A stretch of 64,000 nt of DNA from Dactylellina haptotyla. Its lineage: Eukaryota; Ascomycota; Orbiliomycetes; Orbiliales; Orbiliaceae. Made by a program: the position numbers and the translations under genes. Below the pieces are notes generated by a model. The model was given only the letters and a program-made list of their open reading frames with translations, was not told the DNA's origin and ran no database searches. Below are positions 34,984 through 46,200 of the stretch, in pieces; positions within the stretch are counted from its first letter, which is position 1, and every line of letters begins with the position of its first letter. The DNA lies in assembly GCA_031310005.1 (NCBI GenBank), contig CM062382.1:124001-188000 (forward strand), in the 5' to 3' direction.

Positions 34984-36324
34984 ATGGCTCCAACTCTCCA
35001 GGCAGTTCTTGTTTCTCTCCTCTTGGGCCTCGCATCGGCGCAGAGCCTTGCTGGAAAGACCAAAGAGGTCCACCCCAAGGTCACCACTTACAAGTGCACA
35101 AAGAGGGGCGGGTGCAAGAAGAACACCAACTACGTCGTCCTCGATGCTGCCATCCACCCAATCTACCAGAAGAGCAACCCGAGCCTCGGATGCGGTGATT
35201 GGGGTAATGCCCCAAACTCTACCGTCTGCCCTGACGCGAAGACTTGCGCCAAGAACTGTCTCATCGATGGTATCAGTGACTACTCCAAGAAAGGTGTGGT
35301 CACCCATGATGACAGCATCTTCTTGGACATGTTGAACGACAAAGACGGCTCTGTGATCAGTCCCAGAATCTACCTCCTTCACTCCGATCAGCACAAATAC
35401 GAGATGCTCCAATTGACGGGACAAGAGTTTGCCTTCGACGTCGACGTCTCCAAGTTGCCATGCGGCATGAACGGTGCTCTTTATCTCTCTGAGATGCACA
35501 AATACGGTGGCAACAACTACCTCAATAAGGCCGGTGCGGAGCTTGGTGCAGGTTATTGCGATGCGCAATGCTTCACCACTCCTTTCATCGATGGAGTCGT
35601 AAGTCCCAGTCCTACCATCTCCCCGAGTAAGAATTCCTAATAGCAGCCCGCTGACTTCATACTGTAGGGAAACATTGCCGGAAAGGGCGCTTGCTGCCCA
35701 GAGATGGACATCTGGGAAGCCAACCGCGCGGCCCAACAGTACGCTCCTCACCCATGCAACCAGACTGGTCCCTACCAATGCACCGGAGACGAGTGCGGTT
35801 GGGATGGTGTTTGCGACGAATGGGGTTGTGGCCAAAACACATACGGCAATGGTGACCCCACCTTCTACGGCCCAGGACCATCTTATAAGGTCAACACCCA
35901 AAAGCCATTCACCGTTGTCACTCAGTTCCTCGCAGACAAGAAGGGCAAGCTCGAATCTTATCACCGATTCTACATCCAAAGCAATAAGAGGATTGACGTC
36001 CCAAATGCCGTAAAGCCAGGTCTCCCCTCTGTCAACTATATGGATGATGAGTACTGCGATGCTACCGGAGGTGCCACCAGATATCTCGCCCTAGGAGCCA
36101 CTCAGGGTATGGGTGAGGCACTTTCCAGGGGTATGGTCCTCGCCATGTCTGTCTGGTGGGATGAGGGTGGCTTCATGAACTGGTTGGACAGCGGCAGCAG
36201 CGGTCCCTGCAATGCTACCGAGGGTGCACCTGCTGTCATCAGACAAATCCAGCCCGATACATCTGTTAAATTCAGCAAGATCAAGTGGGGTGATATTGGC
36301 TCCACTTATCCTCAATTTTCTTAA
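34984..36324 (+). CDS. GH7 endoglucanase (Cel7B-type), no CBM
   Basis: Exons 34984–35598 and 35668–36324 (69-nt intron, GTAAGT…CTGTAG, phase 0) give 423 aa. The signal peptide is MAPTLQAVLVSLLLGLASA. The family signature is complete: CCPEMDIWEAN, with nucleophile Glu217 and acid/base Glu222, plus many paired cysteines (ECGWDGVCDEWGC). Typical endoglucanase features are the shortened loops and MNWLDSGSSGPC, in contrast to the tunnel-forming cellobiohydrolases. The chain stops at the catalytic domain, so there is no linker or CBM1. It cleaves internal β-1,4-glucan bonds of cellulose outside the cell. It sits near the CE1 esterase–CBM1, also a plant-wall enzyme. Confidence 0.95.
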
Positions 36325-36568
36325 ATCAAAAGATTTAGGATTTAGTTGAGTTGTATATTGGACTTTGATACGGCTAGATCTTCCTGTACAATATTAGATG
36401 GGATGTAGTTTATACTTGGATTCTTGTAAATAGTACTCTTCTCAAATGATGCCTATATTGGCAGTTTTATATAACTTAAGCTACACGCGCTCCAACCGAT
36501 ACAAATTTAAACCATGATGCCTGTTTAGTTCTTGGTCATAAACCCTCTCTATAGCTACTGGCCATCGA

Positions 36569-36928
36569 TCACATGAGGAGGCACCAGACACTCTTCTTCT
36601 CCTTTGTCATATAGATTCGGTTCGGATTCCCTGGCGGCCAGATTGGCTCACACGGAACTCTTTCAATCTCCACTTCCACTGGGCCATCTCTAGTGGTTAT
36701 CCTTTGCTCAATGAGATAACGCGTTCCATATTTCAACATATTCTCAAGATCAAACTCGGCTTTCGGTTCGCCATACTCACACTTGTGACACTTTGCTGAG
36801 ATGAGGCTGAATCGTTTCTGTTTTTCCAGACAAGACCGATCACTTTTGCACATGCGACTAAGATCGAGCACTTTGTGACCACATTCAAATTTCCCTTGCT
36901 GTTGAATACACATGCTCTTAGATATCAA
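36569..36928 (-). CDS. Small cysteine-rich protein, hypothetical (possible zinc binding)
   Basis: A single exon of 119 codons. The N-terminal half has an ordered set of cysteines and one histidine: CIQQQGKFECGHKVLD, RMCKSDRSCLEKQKR, AKCHKCEYGEP. C-X-H and C-X2-C pairs suggest a zinc-binding fold rather than a secreted disulphide protein, and there is no signal peptide. The C-terminal half has charged strands (YLIEQRITTRDGPVEVEIER). I recognise it as the kind of small CGH-containing protein common in ascomycetes, but no function is known. Confidence 0.6.
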   Translation of the reverse strand: MISKSMCIQQQGKFECGHKVLDLSRMCKSDRSCLEKQKRFSLISAKCHKCEYGEPKAEFDLENMLKYGTRYLIEQRITTRDGPVEVEIERVPCEPIWPPGNPNRIYMTKEKKSVWCLLM

Positions 36929-37427
36929 TGATAATTAATGAATAAGCGGAAGGAATGTTGATTAGAATTTGTCTCGCGGTTAGGATCCACATATACACAA
37001 CTTTTCCTATGAGGTGTATCGCTTTCTCTAGATCTAGATATTGATAGTGTAAATCGTTACAAAGAAACTGAGGGTACGTTGCCGATTGGGACATCTGACA
37101 GACATCTTTCAAGAGTTTTTTGGATCACTACGGATTGTCTTTCTTGTTTGATAAGATTACTCTTGGGGAACAGAAAGAGATGAAACATATATGCATATCA
37201 CAGTACACCTTTGAAAACGAGCATCCCGAAGCGCTTTAAGCTTCTTCCGCTAAAACACAACATTTCAACACAATAAATCTTAGAACTTGTCTATTCGGGA
37301 AACAGAAACTCAAAATCTAAATCTCCATGAACAGGCAGATTTCTAAACTTGTACAATCAAGAGATTTTCGAACAAATGCTCCTAAGCCTTTATCTTGCTG
37401 ATCCGCCGGTTCATAAGACAATGAAAA
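36929..37427. other. Intergenic spacer
   Basis: 5' side of the small Cys-rich gene and 3' side of the CE1 esterase. AT-rich; no coding sequence supported. Confidence 0.45.
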
Positions 37428-38601
37428 TTATAGGCATTGAGCATAATAAGGGTTCAGAGTCGAGCATGCGGCAGGTGGGATGCAAGCCGTAGCCCCCGTC
37501 CAGCCGATCCCCCCACATTGTCCCCACTTCGTTTGCTGAGGCCCAATTCCTCCTGTAGTGGTGATGGCTGTAGTCCGGGTAGTGGTCGTCCTTGAAGTCG
37601 TGCTTATAGAAGATAAAGTTGAACTTGATGTCCGACTCGATGATGTTGTAGTTGTAGTAGATCCAGGTATCCCAAAGAATTTGAGGACAGCAGTCTCATG
37701 GAAGGGAACAAGATGACCAACACCCGCGGCAAGATATCCTACAAGCTGCGTACCATCCCCGTACACGCTCTGCGTATACCCACTATCAGGGGTGTTCTGG
37801 TTACTGCTTGTAAGTGTTTGGCCAAGAACATTGCTCCACTGTTTCAACTCTTCTTGGTAGTTCTGAGGGTAGATTAGATTGTCCGCGCCTCCATGCCATA
37901 TCTGCATTCGTGGCCGGCGACCGGTATATCCTGGATATGTGTTCCTAGCAAAATTTCCCCACTCTTGAGCAGTCTTGACTACCTGACCGTTCCCGCAGGT
38001 GTTGTTTGTCTGGAAGGGGGTCGATCCTCCAGCACCGGCCCAGCAACAAGCGGCGGTTCCAGAAAATGATACGGCTGCCTCGAAGATATCTGGGTAAGTG
38101 GCTGCGAGATCGTTGGCCATCATTCCACCTGACGAAAATCCAACAACATAGACGCGGGATGAGTCGGCTCCGTATTTTGTGAGAGTATATTGGACTTGTT
38201 GGACAAGGCCTTGCGTATCGCCTCCACCGTCCCGAGTTAAGCTCTTCGGGCTGTGGTTATCCCAACAGTAACCCTGGTTGGAATTGCTGGTGGGGTAGAT
38301 GAGAATAAACCCGTACTGGTCAGCGTAAGTTGGAAAGCTAGCCATTGAGAAGAATTGTTGGCCACTTCCTCCACAGCCATGGATCTGGCGGGCGAAAGAG
38401 TGTTATTAGACCTATGGAGCCATTGATCTTGATAGAGAGACATACCGCAAGTACTATTGGGGGTTTTGTAGCAAGGCGATCGGGCACGTAGATGCTCATT
38501 TGTATGTTGGACGGATTGGTTCCCCAACCCGTGACGCTTGTTAAAGAGGCACCATGTGCTACTCGTACGGCGAGAATTCCTAATAGAAGTAAAAGCATCA
38601 T
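37428..38601 (-). CDS. CE1-family feruloyl/acetylxylan esterase with CBM1
   Basis: Exons 38601–38446 and 38384–37428 (61-nt intron, GTATGT…GCCAG, phase 0) give 370 aa. A signal peptide ([17 protein letters not shown]) leads into the α/β-hydrolase core: [15 protein letters not shown] spans the splice junction, the nucleophile Ser136 lies in VGFSSGGM, Asp in HGGADNLI, and the His in GVGHLVP. A Ser/Thr-rich linker precedes a fungal cellulose-binding CBM1 at the very C-terminus ([16 protein letters not shown] … NPYYAQCL). It belongs to the PHB-depolymerase-like esterases that remove acetyl or feruloyl groups from xylan while bound to cellulose. Which ester is cleaved cannot be told from sequence. 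Confidence 0.93.
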
Positions 38602-40359
38602 TTTGGATCTGTTGTAAGATAAAAATTTTCAAAACAAGAAGCTTAAACTTTCAGAATGCAGTATTCAATGGTATTATTATCGCGGTTGAAAACATACCGT
38701 GCAACAGGAAACGTTCCATGATGGCCTTCTTTCTTATATGCTTCACATCGAAATCCCAAACTGATATAGCCAGTAATCAAGCCCAGTTTGCTAAGAATGA
38801 TGCCAAGGCTAAATATATATTACGGCCGGATTATAGACGACTCTTGATCCGTCGTATAATTGACACTGATGCATTCAGTAGATCTATATATTCCGTTCGT
38901 CCTTCTTGATTATTGATTTCTCTAAGGAAGAGGGACATGCGGAAACTGGCTAAGTTCTAAGCGAGCACATGGCGAACGTGGCTAAATGTCTAAAACTACC
39001 CATGTCGATTCAACGGGAAAGCGAATCGTTATCGAACCCAACTGCTTAAAAAGGCATTTTCTTAGATCCCCATCCAGATGGATCCAATGTAGAGATTATC
39101 GAGATCCTGTGCATGCAGTTCAAGATATAATACAGGTAAAATCACGATTAATCGAACCCCAGATCGAAACACCATATTGATCACTCTTTCCTTCACAAAA
39201 AGGATATATGCTCAAAAAAAACCCCCGACTGGCTTGGTTTGCACGTGGCAATCATAAATCATTCACCCAGAACAAAAGGAATGACTATAATTCAAAATTC
39301 AAATAGTTAAGATTCAAGCTTTTTGTGCGACGTAGTGAAAATTCACGATCAGGTCGCTTCTAATCTAGGTTCGCATTTAGACGAAAAAAAATATCCGAAC
39401 GCAAAATTTCGGGCTTTTTAATAGTGATCTAGGTTCAAAAGCTCAGGAACCGCCGTTCAACTTTAGAAACCCCTTAAATCATGCCCAGAACGTCAGCATT
39501 CCGCCCCGAAAATATTTGTTTGACACTGGCTCACTTTTGCGGAACACGCAACGAGCCGCCGTTTAGCCTAATAGTTATTGTATTTTCAGATTCTTCTCGG
39601 GAACAAGGATATCGGTAACAATCCCGTTCAAACGTCTAAATCTAACCCGCCGTGCACTATCCGTCTCCCAACATTGAATCTTAGATTGTCTCTGAAGGTT
39701 ATGGCTCCGCTTAGACATTCTATATTGTATTCGAGTTTCGGGATAAAATAACCTTGGAATCGTAAATCCTACGAGAATCAGGTTCCCAGATCGTCATTTA
39801 AAACACAGGGTGGTGAGCGACCGACCGATGGCGAGTATCCCAGTGGGTCCCAACAGCACAGCCGAGTATCGCAAAGTGAAATTAAGCAAAGTGAAATTAA
39901 TTATAACGGCGCGGTTCAAATACCGTTCAAACGTTTCGCTAGTATGCTCCTATAGTTATATTTTTAAATTAAACTTCCGCTAAATTAGTTTATTTGAGCG
40001 GCCGCAAACTTGGTGACATTAATCTCTCGGTAGACAGTAGATTCAGTCTCTAAGATTTTCTCTAGGCGGCTTTTCGTCCTATTGAATTCAGGAATTTACG
40101 AAATATCAGGTGTCAATACAACAAATGACTAGTAAGATCTTATTTCTAGCTTAACAAAGAAACCAAAATTCATATTCAAATTTACCATAAAAACTCCGGA
40201 TATTACCATATCTACATTATTTTATCCTTTGATAGACTTTGCCAGGACCACGCATTAGATTTTAAACCCGGGAGACAAACTCCCAAACGCCATAGAGCAA
40301 TAGCTTCCTTCCAAGCTTTTCTCCCCAAATCCTTCACCACCTCGCGACACGCGTTGCCT
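38602..40359. other. Gene-free interval
   Basis: 1.76 kb with no supported gene. It contains one 15-bp direct duplication (gcaaagtgaaattaa, twice) at about 39874–39902. All frames are short. Confidence 0.5.
39874..39902. repeat. Two-copy direct repeat of 15 bp
   Basis: The unit gcaaagtgaaattaa occurs twice in tandem in the spacer upstream of the CE1 esterase gene. No terminal repeats or coding sequence are associated. Confidence 0.8.
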
Positions 40360-41349
40360 TTATTGGTGTGCTTTCGACCAACCCCCTGAATCTGAAAGTG
40401 CAATTCCACCCGCTTGATCAGGGTATTCTTGGATGCCGCCTACGTGGCTATCGTTGTTGTGATGCTTTGTATAAGGCCCCGCTGTGGTTTTATGGAGTCC
40501 CTCGTCTCTATTCATTCTTTTCCGTGTCCATAAGAATAAAATGTAGCCGCCAACAGCCAACAATACTATCACACTGACAGTCACGCCAACAGCTATCGCA
40601 ATGGTCCCCGTACTCTTCCCTGGAGACCCATCGTCAGCTCCGCCTGTGCCCGTCGATGAAACAGGACTTGTGCTCGTCCTGATTACTCCAGAACTCGTAG
40701 AAGATGGACTTTTACTCGTTTCAGGCGCGAGCGTGAGAAATCCACTCCGGATAAAGGGTTCCAGATCACTCTTGAGCGCTGCTGGTAAAGCCGTAGGCTG
40801 TGCGTCGATGGGAAATTTGGAAAAGTCGGTTATCGCGTACTTGACTCTTATGGGCCCATGGACAACAGAGTGGCCAGGCCTCAAATCTGTTGTGAATACC
40901 TCTCCGTTTATGGATGTGTATTCAACTACAACCGGAGTCGGTAGCGGTTGGAAGCAGATAGCGTCTGACTCGACATCTTTTGTGAAATCACCCGGATCTA
41001 TCGATGATTTTCGGTAGGGTGCAGGTAGTTCCTCTGCCAACAAAGTGTAGCCTTCCATGCAACAATACGCAAACATCGTGCGACTGGTATATAATTGCGA
41101 CGCGGTGTTGTATCCTGATGGGCAGATACCCGGGTTATAAAACCCGCTTGCCGCGACAGTTGCCCAATCTGATGGCCAGCAGTCAGTGATCCAGCCTTCA
41201 TTGCCCTCCGGAGGCCCAAGAGCGAAGACAGCATCGGGTGTAGCGTTTGGTAGAAACGTGGGAAACCAGTATTGTGTTGCACACGAGGTTGGGGGGATGA
41301 ATTGGGTTGTGAGCGGGATTGTGGAGGTTTTGGTGGTCCTTGACGCCAT
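40360..41349 (-). CDS. Single-span membrane protein with Cys-containing ectodomain
   Basis: A single exon of about 329 aa when started at MASRTTKTSTIPL; an earlier in-frame ATG at 41388 adds 13 residues without family-like sequence. The ectodomain contains paired cysteines and aromatic residues (PPTSCATQYWFP, TDCWPSDWA, GICPSGYNTA, FAYCCMEGYT, DAICFQPLP). A Ser/Thr/Gly-rich stalk follows, then one hydrophobic span (TIAIAVGVTVSVIVLLAVGG), a basic stop-transfer WTRKR and a ~55-residue cytoplasmic tail. No N-terminal signal peptide is obvious, as is usual for this recurrent fungal family, whose members are thought to reach the plasma membrane. Function unknown; a wall-stress or surface-sensor role is inference. 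Confidence 0.75.
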   Translation of the reverse strand: MASRTTKTSTIPLTTQFIPPTSCATQYWFPTFLPNATPDAVFALGPPEGNEGWITDCWPSDWATVAASGFYNPGICPSGYNTASQLYTSRTMFAYCCMEGYTLLAEELPAPYRKSSIDPGDFTKDVESDAICFQPLPTPVVVEYTSINGEVFTTDLRPGHSVVHGPIRVKYAITDFSKFPIDAQPTALPAALKSDLEPFIRSGFLTLAPETSKSPSSTSSGVIRTSTSPVSSTGTGGADDGSPGKSTGTIAIAVGVTVSVIVLLAVGGYILFLWTRKRMNRDEGLHKTTAGPYTKHHNNDSHVGGIQEYPDQAGGIALSDSGGWSKAHQ

Positions 41350-42493
41350 TTTTCGGTGTTGTTCGCCTTTCAAGGCTGATTTCTCCAATTCAGCTGGCCA
41401 AGTCGAGGCTATGGCTTGATTTTATTCGTCAGAGACCAAATATGGGGAAGGGCGGTAATTCTGTATTGATTCAAAAAAAATTTTAATCACGATAATGAAG
41501 AGACTTGGTCAAAGTCTTGTCCCTCTCCTTTTTAACAGCAACTCGCTTTCTTCCACCAAATTTCAGGAGGTTCGGTAACGTTATCGCCCAGACCGCGAGA
41601 TATATTGATCCCAGTCACAGTTTCACGCTAGCCAATCGCGAATGCTCGCTCTTCGGCACATCAGGCACGGAACAAGCTTATTCCCAGTCTGTCACTAGTC
41701 ATGAAACCGGATTTGAGCCGCTCATTGTGAAACTAATATTCCGTAACAATGTGTTCGAACAGCACAAACCGCGCCCAAATCTATACAACTTATGTTAAGG
41801 GTAGCCTGCAAGCTTTTACAAATATATGTAAGGAACGCTTGAGATTTGCATTCGTGCTTAGGTGAAATTGCGGATTCGGCACTGATTATGAAAAGAATAT
41901 TGTTAACACCTTCGTCATTGCTGTAACTATCCCCAATGTGGAAATCCGTTTTTGTACGATTTCTTATATTCGATATTGGTACCGATGGCCCATGTATATG
42001 ACATCTGAGAACCCAGAAGTTTATATAGAATGAACAAATATCGCTGTGGAATAAATAAGAAGTAAAAGAAATGAAGAAGAGGATAAAGAATTATGCTATG
42101 GAAGTTGGTAAATTCTGAAACAATTCCTCCAGAGGATTGCTTCATAAAGGTGAGAAGAGAAATAATACAGCAAAAACAGTGAACAAAACCGTACTAGGAT
42201 GTGTATCTGTATACGCTTAAATCGCAAAGAAAACCAAATAAATAATAAATAAAACAGGAATCAAGAAAGTACTCATAGAGAGGAGAAGAAGAAGAAGAAG
42301 AAAAAAGACATTAAGACAGGACATGCTGGTGCAAACATCAAAGCCAGGCGAAGGATGGCTAACAATATATCAAAGGATCGAAGAATTGAAAGCGCAAAAA
42401 ACAATATTTCTACAGACGCCGGTATCTAACCTTTTCTGACTTTTGCGGCCGTTATAACGTTAGGTTCGTAATATCCACACAAACAGTCCGCCT
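41350..42493. other. Intergenic interval
   Basis: 5' region of the membrane-protein gene and 3' region of the double-Zn2Cys6 gene. It holds a short (GAA)n tract at about 42281–42308. No gene supported. Confidence 0.5.
42281..42308. repeat. (GAA)n-rich microsatellite
   Basis: A purine-rich tract of gaagaagaagaag bounded by further A/G sequence. Simple repeat. Confidence 0.8.
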
Positions 42494-43241
42494 CTAGTAC
42501 CCACTATAGCCATAGGGCTGCTGGCTGTAGCTTTGTGCCTGACCGTATGTGTCCTGTTGATAAACATCCCGAGGGTAGTTTGGATAATCGCCATATTGTT
42601 CGTAATGTTGACTATATACTCCATACTGGTACTGAGCATGACCCGTATAGTTGGGATCGTGCCCGTATTTTTCGGCATATGCAGGGTCTTCCTCCTCGTA
42701 ATATTCAGGCGAATCGCTTTCAGGATAGGTATCATCTTGAGAATTAGAGCCGCCTTGGCCCCCGGAATTGTCATTTCCACCATCGTGAGATTTTCGGGGA
42801 CGCGGTCGGCTCTTGGTATTTGTGAGAGCGGAGCAAGGGAGCTTTCGCTCCACACAGCGAGCACAACGTTCAGGATCATCGCTCGGCAAACACTATGCAC
42901 AGTTTGGAATTAGCCCCAAATACGGTTTCCGAAGCGATGTTTCGTATATAACGTACCACCTGGTGTGCTTTGCGACAGTAGTCACATTTGAAAAATCTCA
43001 GTCTTCTTCCCTCCCTCTTATCCGGGGAAGGCTCGTTCAAACCACAGGTGTATCTAAGACCTCTGCAGCGGTTGCAAGTTTCCGGGTCATAGGGATCACG
43101 AACGCACTGAAAATAATATTATTAGCCTTCGTCTCTGTAATGCCAATGCCAAAACTCCTTTAATTGTAAGAACGCGGGGAAGCTTACACCCTGGCGGTCA
43201 TGTCTGCAGCGCCAACACGTTGTGTTGATTTTTGGTGGCAT
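42494..43241 (-). CDS. Double-Zn2Cys6 protein with tyrosine-rich tail (paralogue A)
   Basis: Exons 43241–43188, 43106–42957 and 42892–42494 give 200 aa. Two complete zinc clusters stand in tandem. Cluster 1 is Cys9/12/19/29/32/39 with spacing 2-6-9-2-6 (CWRCRHDRQG then CVRDPYDPETCNRCRGLRYT). Cluster 2 is Cys59/62/69/78/81/88 with spacing 2-6-8-2-6 (KCDYCRKAHQV then CLPSDDPERCARC). Each cluster is split by a phase-0 intron directly before its third cysteine. A basic 19-residue linker joins them. The C-terminus is a low-complexity acidic/Gln/Tyr tail with about 19 tyrosines in 80 residues. There is no fungal-specific regulator domain, so it may bind DNA through both clusters but has no known effector region. 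A paralogue lies at 48526–49287. Confidence 0.75.
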
Positions 43242-46200
43242 AGTATTTTATGGAGCGGTTCCTGAGCTGAAGTTATAGAAGCTCTTGGGATAGTAAGGTA
43301 ACTGTAAGACACAAGCGATAGTATATTGTAGAGCTTTCAAGAGAAGAGAGATATAAAGATTAGACGGATTGATTATTGTAGTGCAGATCGCTGCTGAGCT
43401 TGGTGATATCTCCATTTTGAGAAAGCGTCAAGCGGCGCCTTATATACCATAGGTAACGCACTCGCGCACTGCGGCATAACTCAAGCTTCATGAATCACGA
43501 ATTGTAGGGGTTTGTTATTTCGAGAAATTGCTATGTGAGCGGTGCGCCATGCACTAGCCATTGGTTTTTTCTGGTTACTAACCAGGTCCACTATGTTGTC
43601 CGAAATTTTAGCCCATCCGATATGAAATGGGTTGCTTCTGCACGTTCCGGCGAACGTATTGTGACTGCTTGCGCCATAGAAGCCAGCGAGCCGTTCTATG
43701 AATATTGACACTTGCCACCTGAAGCTGAGAGCCCGCTGTCACTAGCCTCAAACGGGTGATTTCAGGTAAACCAAAGTATCTCCATCCACATGGAAGGGTG
43801 GGTCCCCGCACCAACAAAGTGGAAGTGGACTCGGCCAACCTAGCCTTTCCTGTTCGCTAAGCCAATGGTTTTTGCTCCGTTTTGGATGTAATGGCGTTCT
43901 CCAACATGACCATGCATGGTGGCTGTTTTTGGGGAGCTATCAACCTCCGCAACAACCAGAAACAGTTATTCAGAAAAAGTAAAGATGCGATCGCGATCGC
44001 GAAGCTCAAAATATCAAGCCGTGTGCCGTGTAGGAGCTTAAGGTTTGGGACATGGGAAACTGGATGCCAAACCAGCGCAAAATTCGGAAAAATACCTTGC
44101 GGGGTCCAGGAGTATTTGACCAGGGTGAGGCTGACCACTCAAAAGCTTAGGCTTCGCACCGCCTCACCAGGGGTGGTCGGGCAGCCACTATGCCACAAGT
44201 GGCTTGACTCCAGTAAATCACAGCTGCATCCCGAACAGCGCCAGCCAGTACAATACGACAGAGGGTCGCACAGGGCTGCGGACTGCGTGCCGCCATGCCT
44301 GCCTTTGCAACCCACCGACCCATTTGCAAATCCATTAGAGCCAGCCCTACACTAGTCTGGCTCATCGCCAAATGTTTCCAATAACCAGACCCGAGAATTG
44401 CTTTTGCGAAATAGTAACAGCCCTGGAATATTATTAACATCCCAGAAGGGCCAATTCAGCTAGCTTCTCAGGGTTTACCACCCTGGAACATATGCCGGCA
44501 CTCGATACGATGTATCAGCCAAAATGCAGCTAATGGAACAGGACGCAGGACCCATGGTCATGCATCCCGCATCGCAAACCGGAACCACGAGACCCACAGT
44601 AGAAATCAACTACCAACAGAATTCATTTGATATCTCATACCGTTGGTAATAACTTCGAATCCTTCACATCAATACAATATCTTGCGCTTACAAAAATTTA
44701 TCAGAAATCGTGTCATAATTTAAAATTATGTTCTCCATGTGACTTTAAAACGCTGTGTTTGATGAAAGTAGGACTAGCGACGTACTTAGGAGATGAATTT
44801 ATGTATTAGCGAGATGTTATTGTCCAATAAGCTTTTAGCGTTGATATCGTTTATATTGATGAATTAAGATCCTTTATATTATTGATTGAATGCGCTTTTG
44901 TGTCAGTCTTCGCTTGCTTTAGTTTGTCATCAATTCAGAAACATCTCGCGCTTCGCCGGATCCGCGGGTTAAATTTTTGATGTGAATTTAACACCGCAAA
45001 AACACGGAACGCAGCGGATAACGCACGTCGTGTCTTGCGTTTCGGAGAAAAGAAATATAGCTTGAGATTTAGGGGTCATGAGGATCCAGATGCAGCCATT
45101 GAATCCGATATCGGTTAGATGCCGTGATGCTAAGATGCTCCATCGAAATCAAGGAAATGCAACATTCCTCATCTATGTGAAGTAGAAGCCAAGCATTGGC
45201 AGCATCCAAATGACTATCATCTTCATAATAGGAAATCTGGATGAAATGGCACTTACTACGAACTCACTTTTCATTCGTAGACTCAAGTATAAGCGATTAC
45301 TTGGCTGTCTAGGTTTTGTTTCCTTGGAAATCGTGCATACGAACGCAAGCGAGGTCCTGGAGAAACGATATCATGTATGCATAGCATCTGTTTTGAGTAT
45401 GCCTTCGGTATGCCTTCGGGTTATACTCCGGTGGGGAGCGCTCTGAGTTGCCAAATCATGTTTAAATCGCACGCAGGACAAGTTGCAAGTGGGGTATGAA
45501 TATAGAATACCGGATATCGCCATAGCTGGCTTCTGCATGAAAGCTGATGCGATGGCTATACTGGACGTCCAAGGTTGGAACTTATTTCCTATCCAGCGAT
45601 ATTTTATGGCCTTCATATCAGCTTCCGCCGAGCTCGTTCAGCTACAATTGTGACTTGCATCTTCAAGAAACTTCCATCTTCATCAAACGGTGTCACTGTT
45701 ATCCGAGTTTCGGAAATTCCAACCAATTGATGTTTCGAGGTTGCCGTTTTGGAAACTCTTAAGGTGGAAGATTGGGAGACGGCAGAGAGTTGGATGCCCC
45801 GAGAGAGAAAGTTGAGTAGCTGCCTAGCGCTATGCAATGTAGCCGCATACATAGAACACGGCGACTCAGAAGATGGGTCACTGCCACTATGTCTATAGGG
45901 TATTCAAGGAATAAGTGATGAGGTCAGCAAGAATATACGGGCCGCCGTTACTTCAAGGACTTTGCGGCTTAGACTGCAGAAGCAGCTCAGCCGCCTCAAA
46001 ATAAAACAAGCTGGGAGTGCGGTGCTGGATAATGTAAAGTGATGGAAGCAGGGGTACTGGGATCCTGTGACTCGGAGCGGTGTTCTCGTCGAGAGTCATT
46101 TGGATAATTTACGCGAAATCAAGCCTTTGACAATTCTATGTTAATTTTCGGTTCGTCCTACTCTAATATTGGCTTTTGCATAATCAAGTGGTTGCTGAGT

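Noticed and set aside
34930-35979. 349-codon minus-strand ORF across the GH7 gene
   Set aside because: It is the antisense shadow of the highly codon-biased GH7 exons; the sense reading has a complete family signature.
38986-39180. GTTCGAT/ATCGAACC strings suggesting a tRNA
   Set aside because: No acceptor stem or A-box at the right distance on either strand.
43857-44440. 157-codon plus-strand frame and opposing minus-strand frames
   Set aside because: No recognisable motif, and mutually overlapping frames on both strands; likely chance in a GC-richer stretch.
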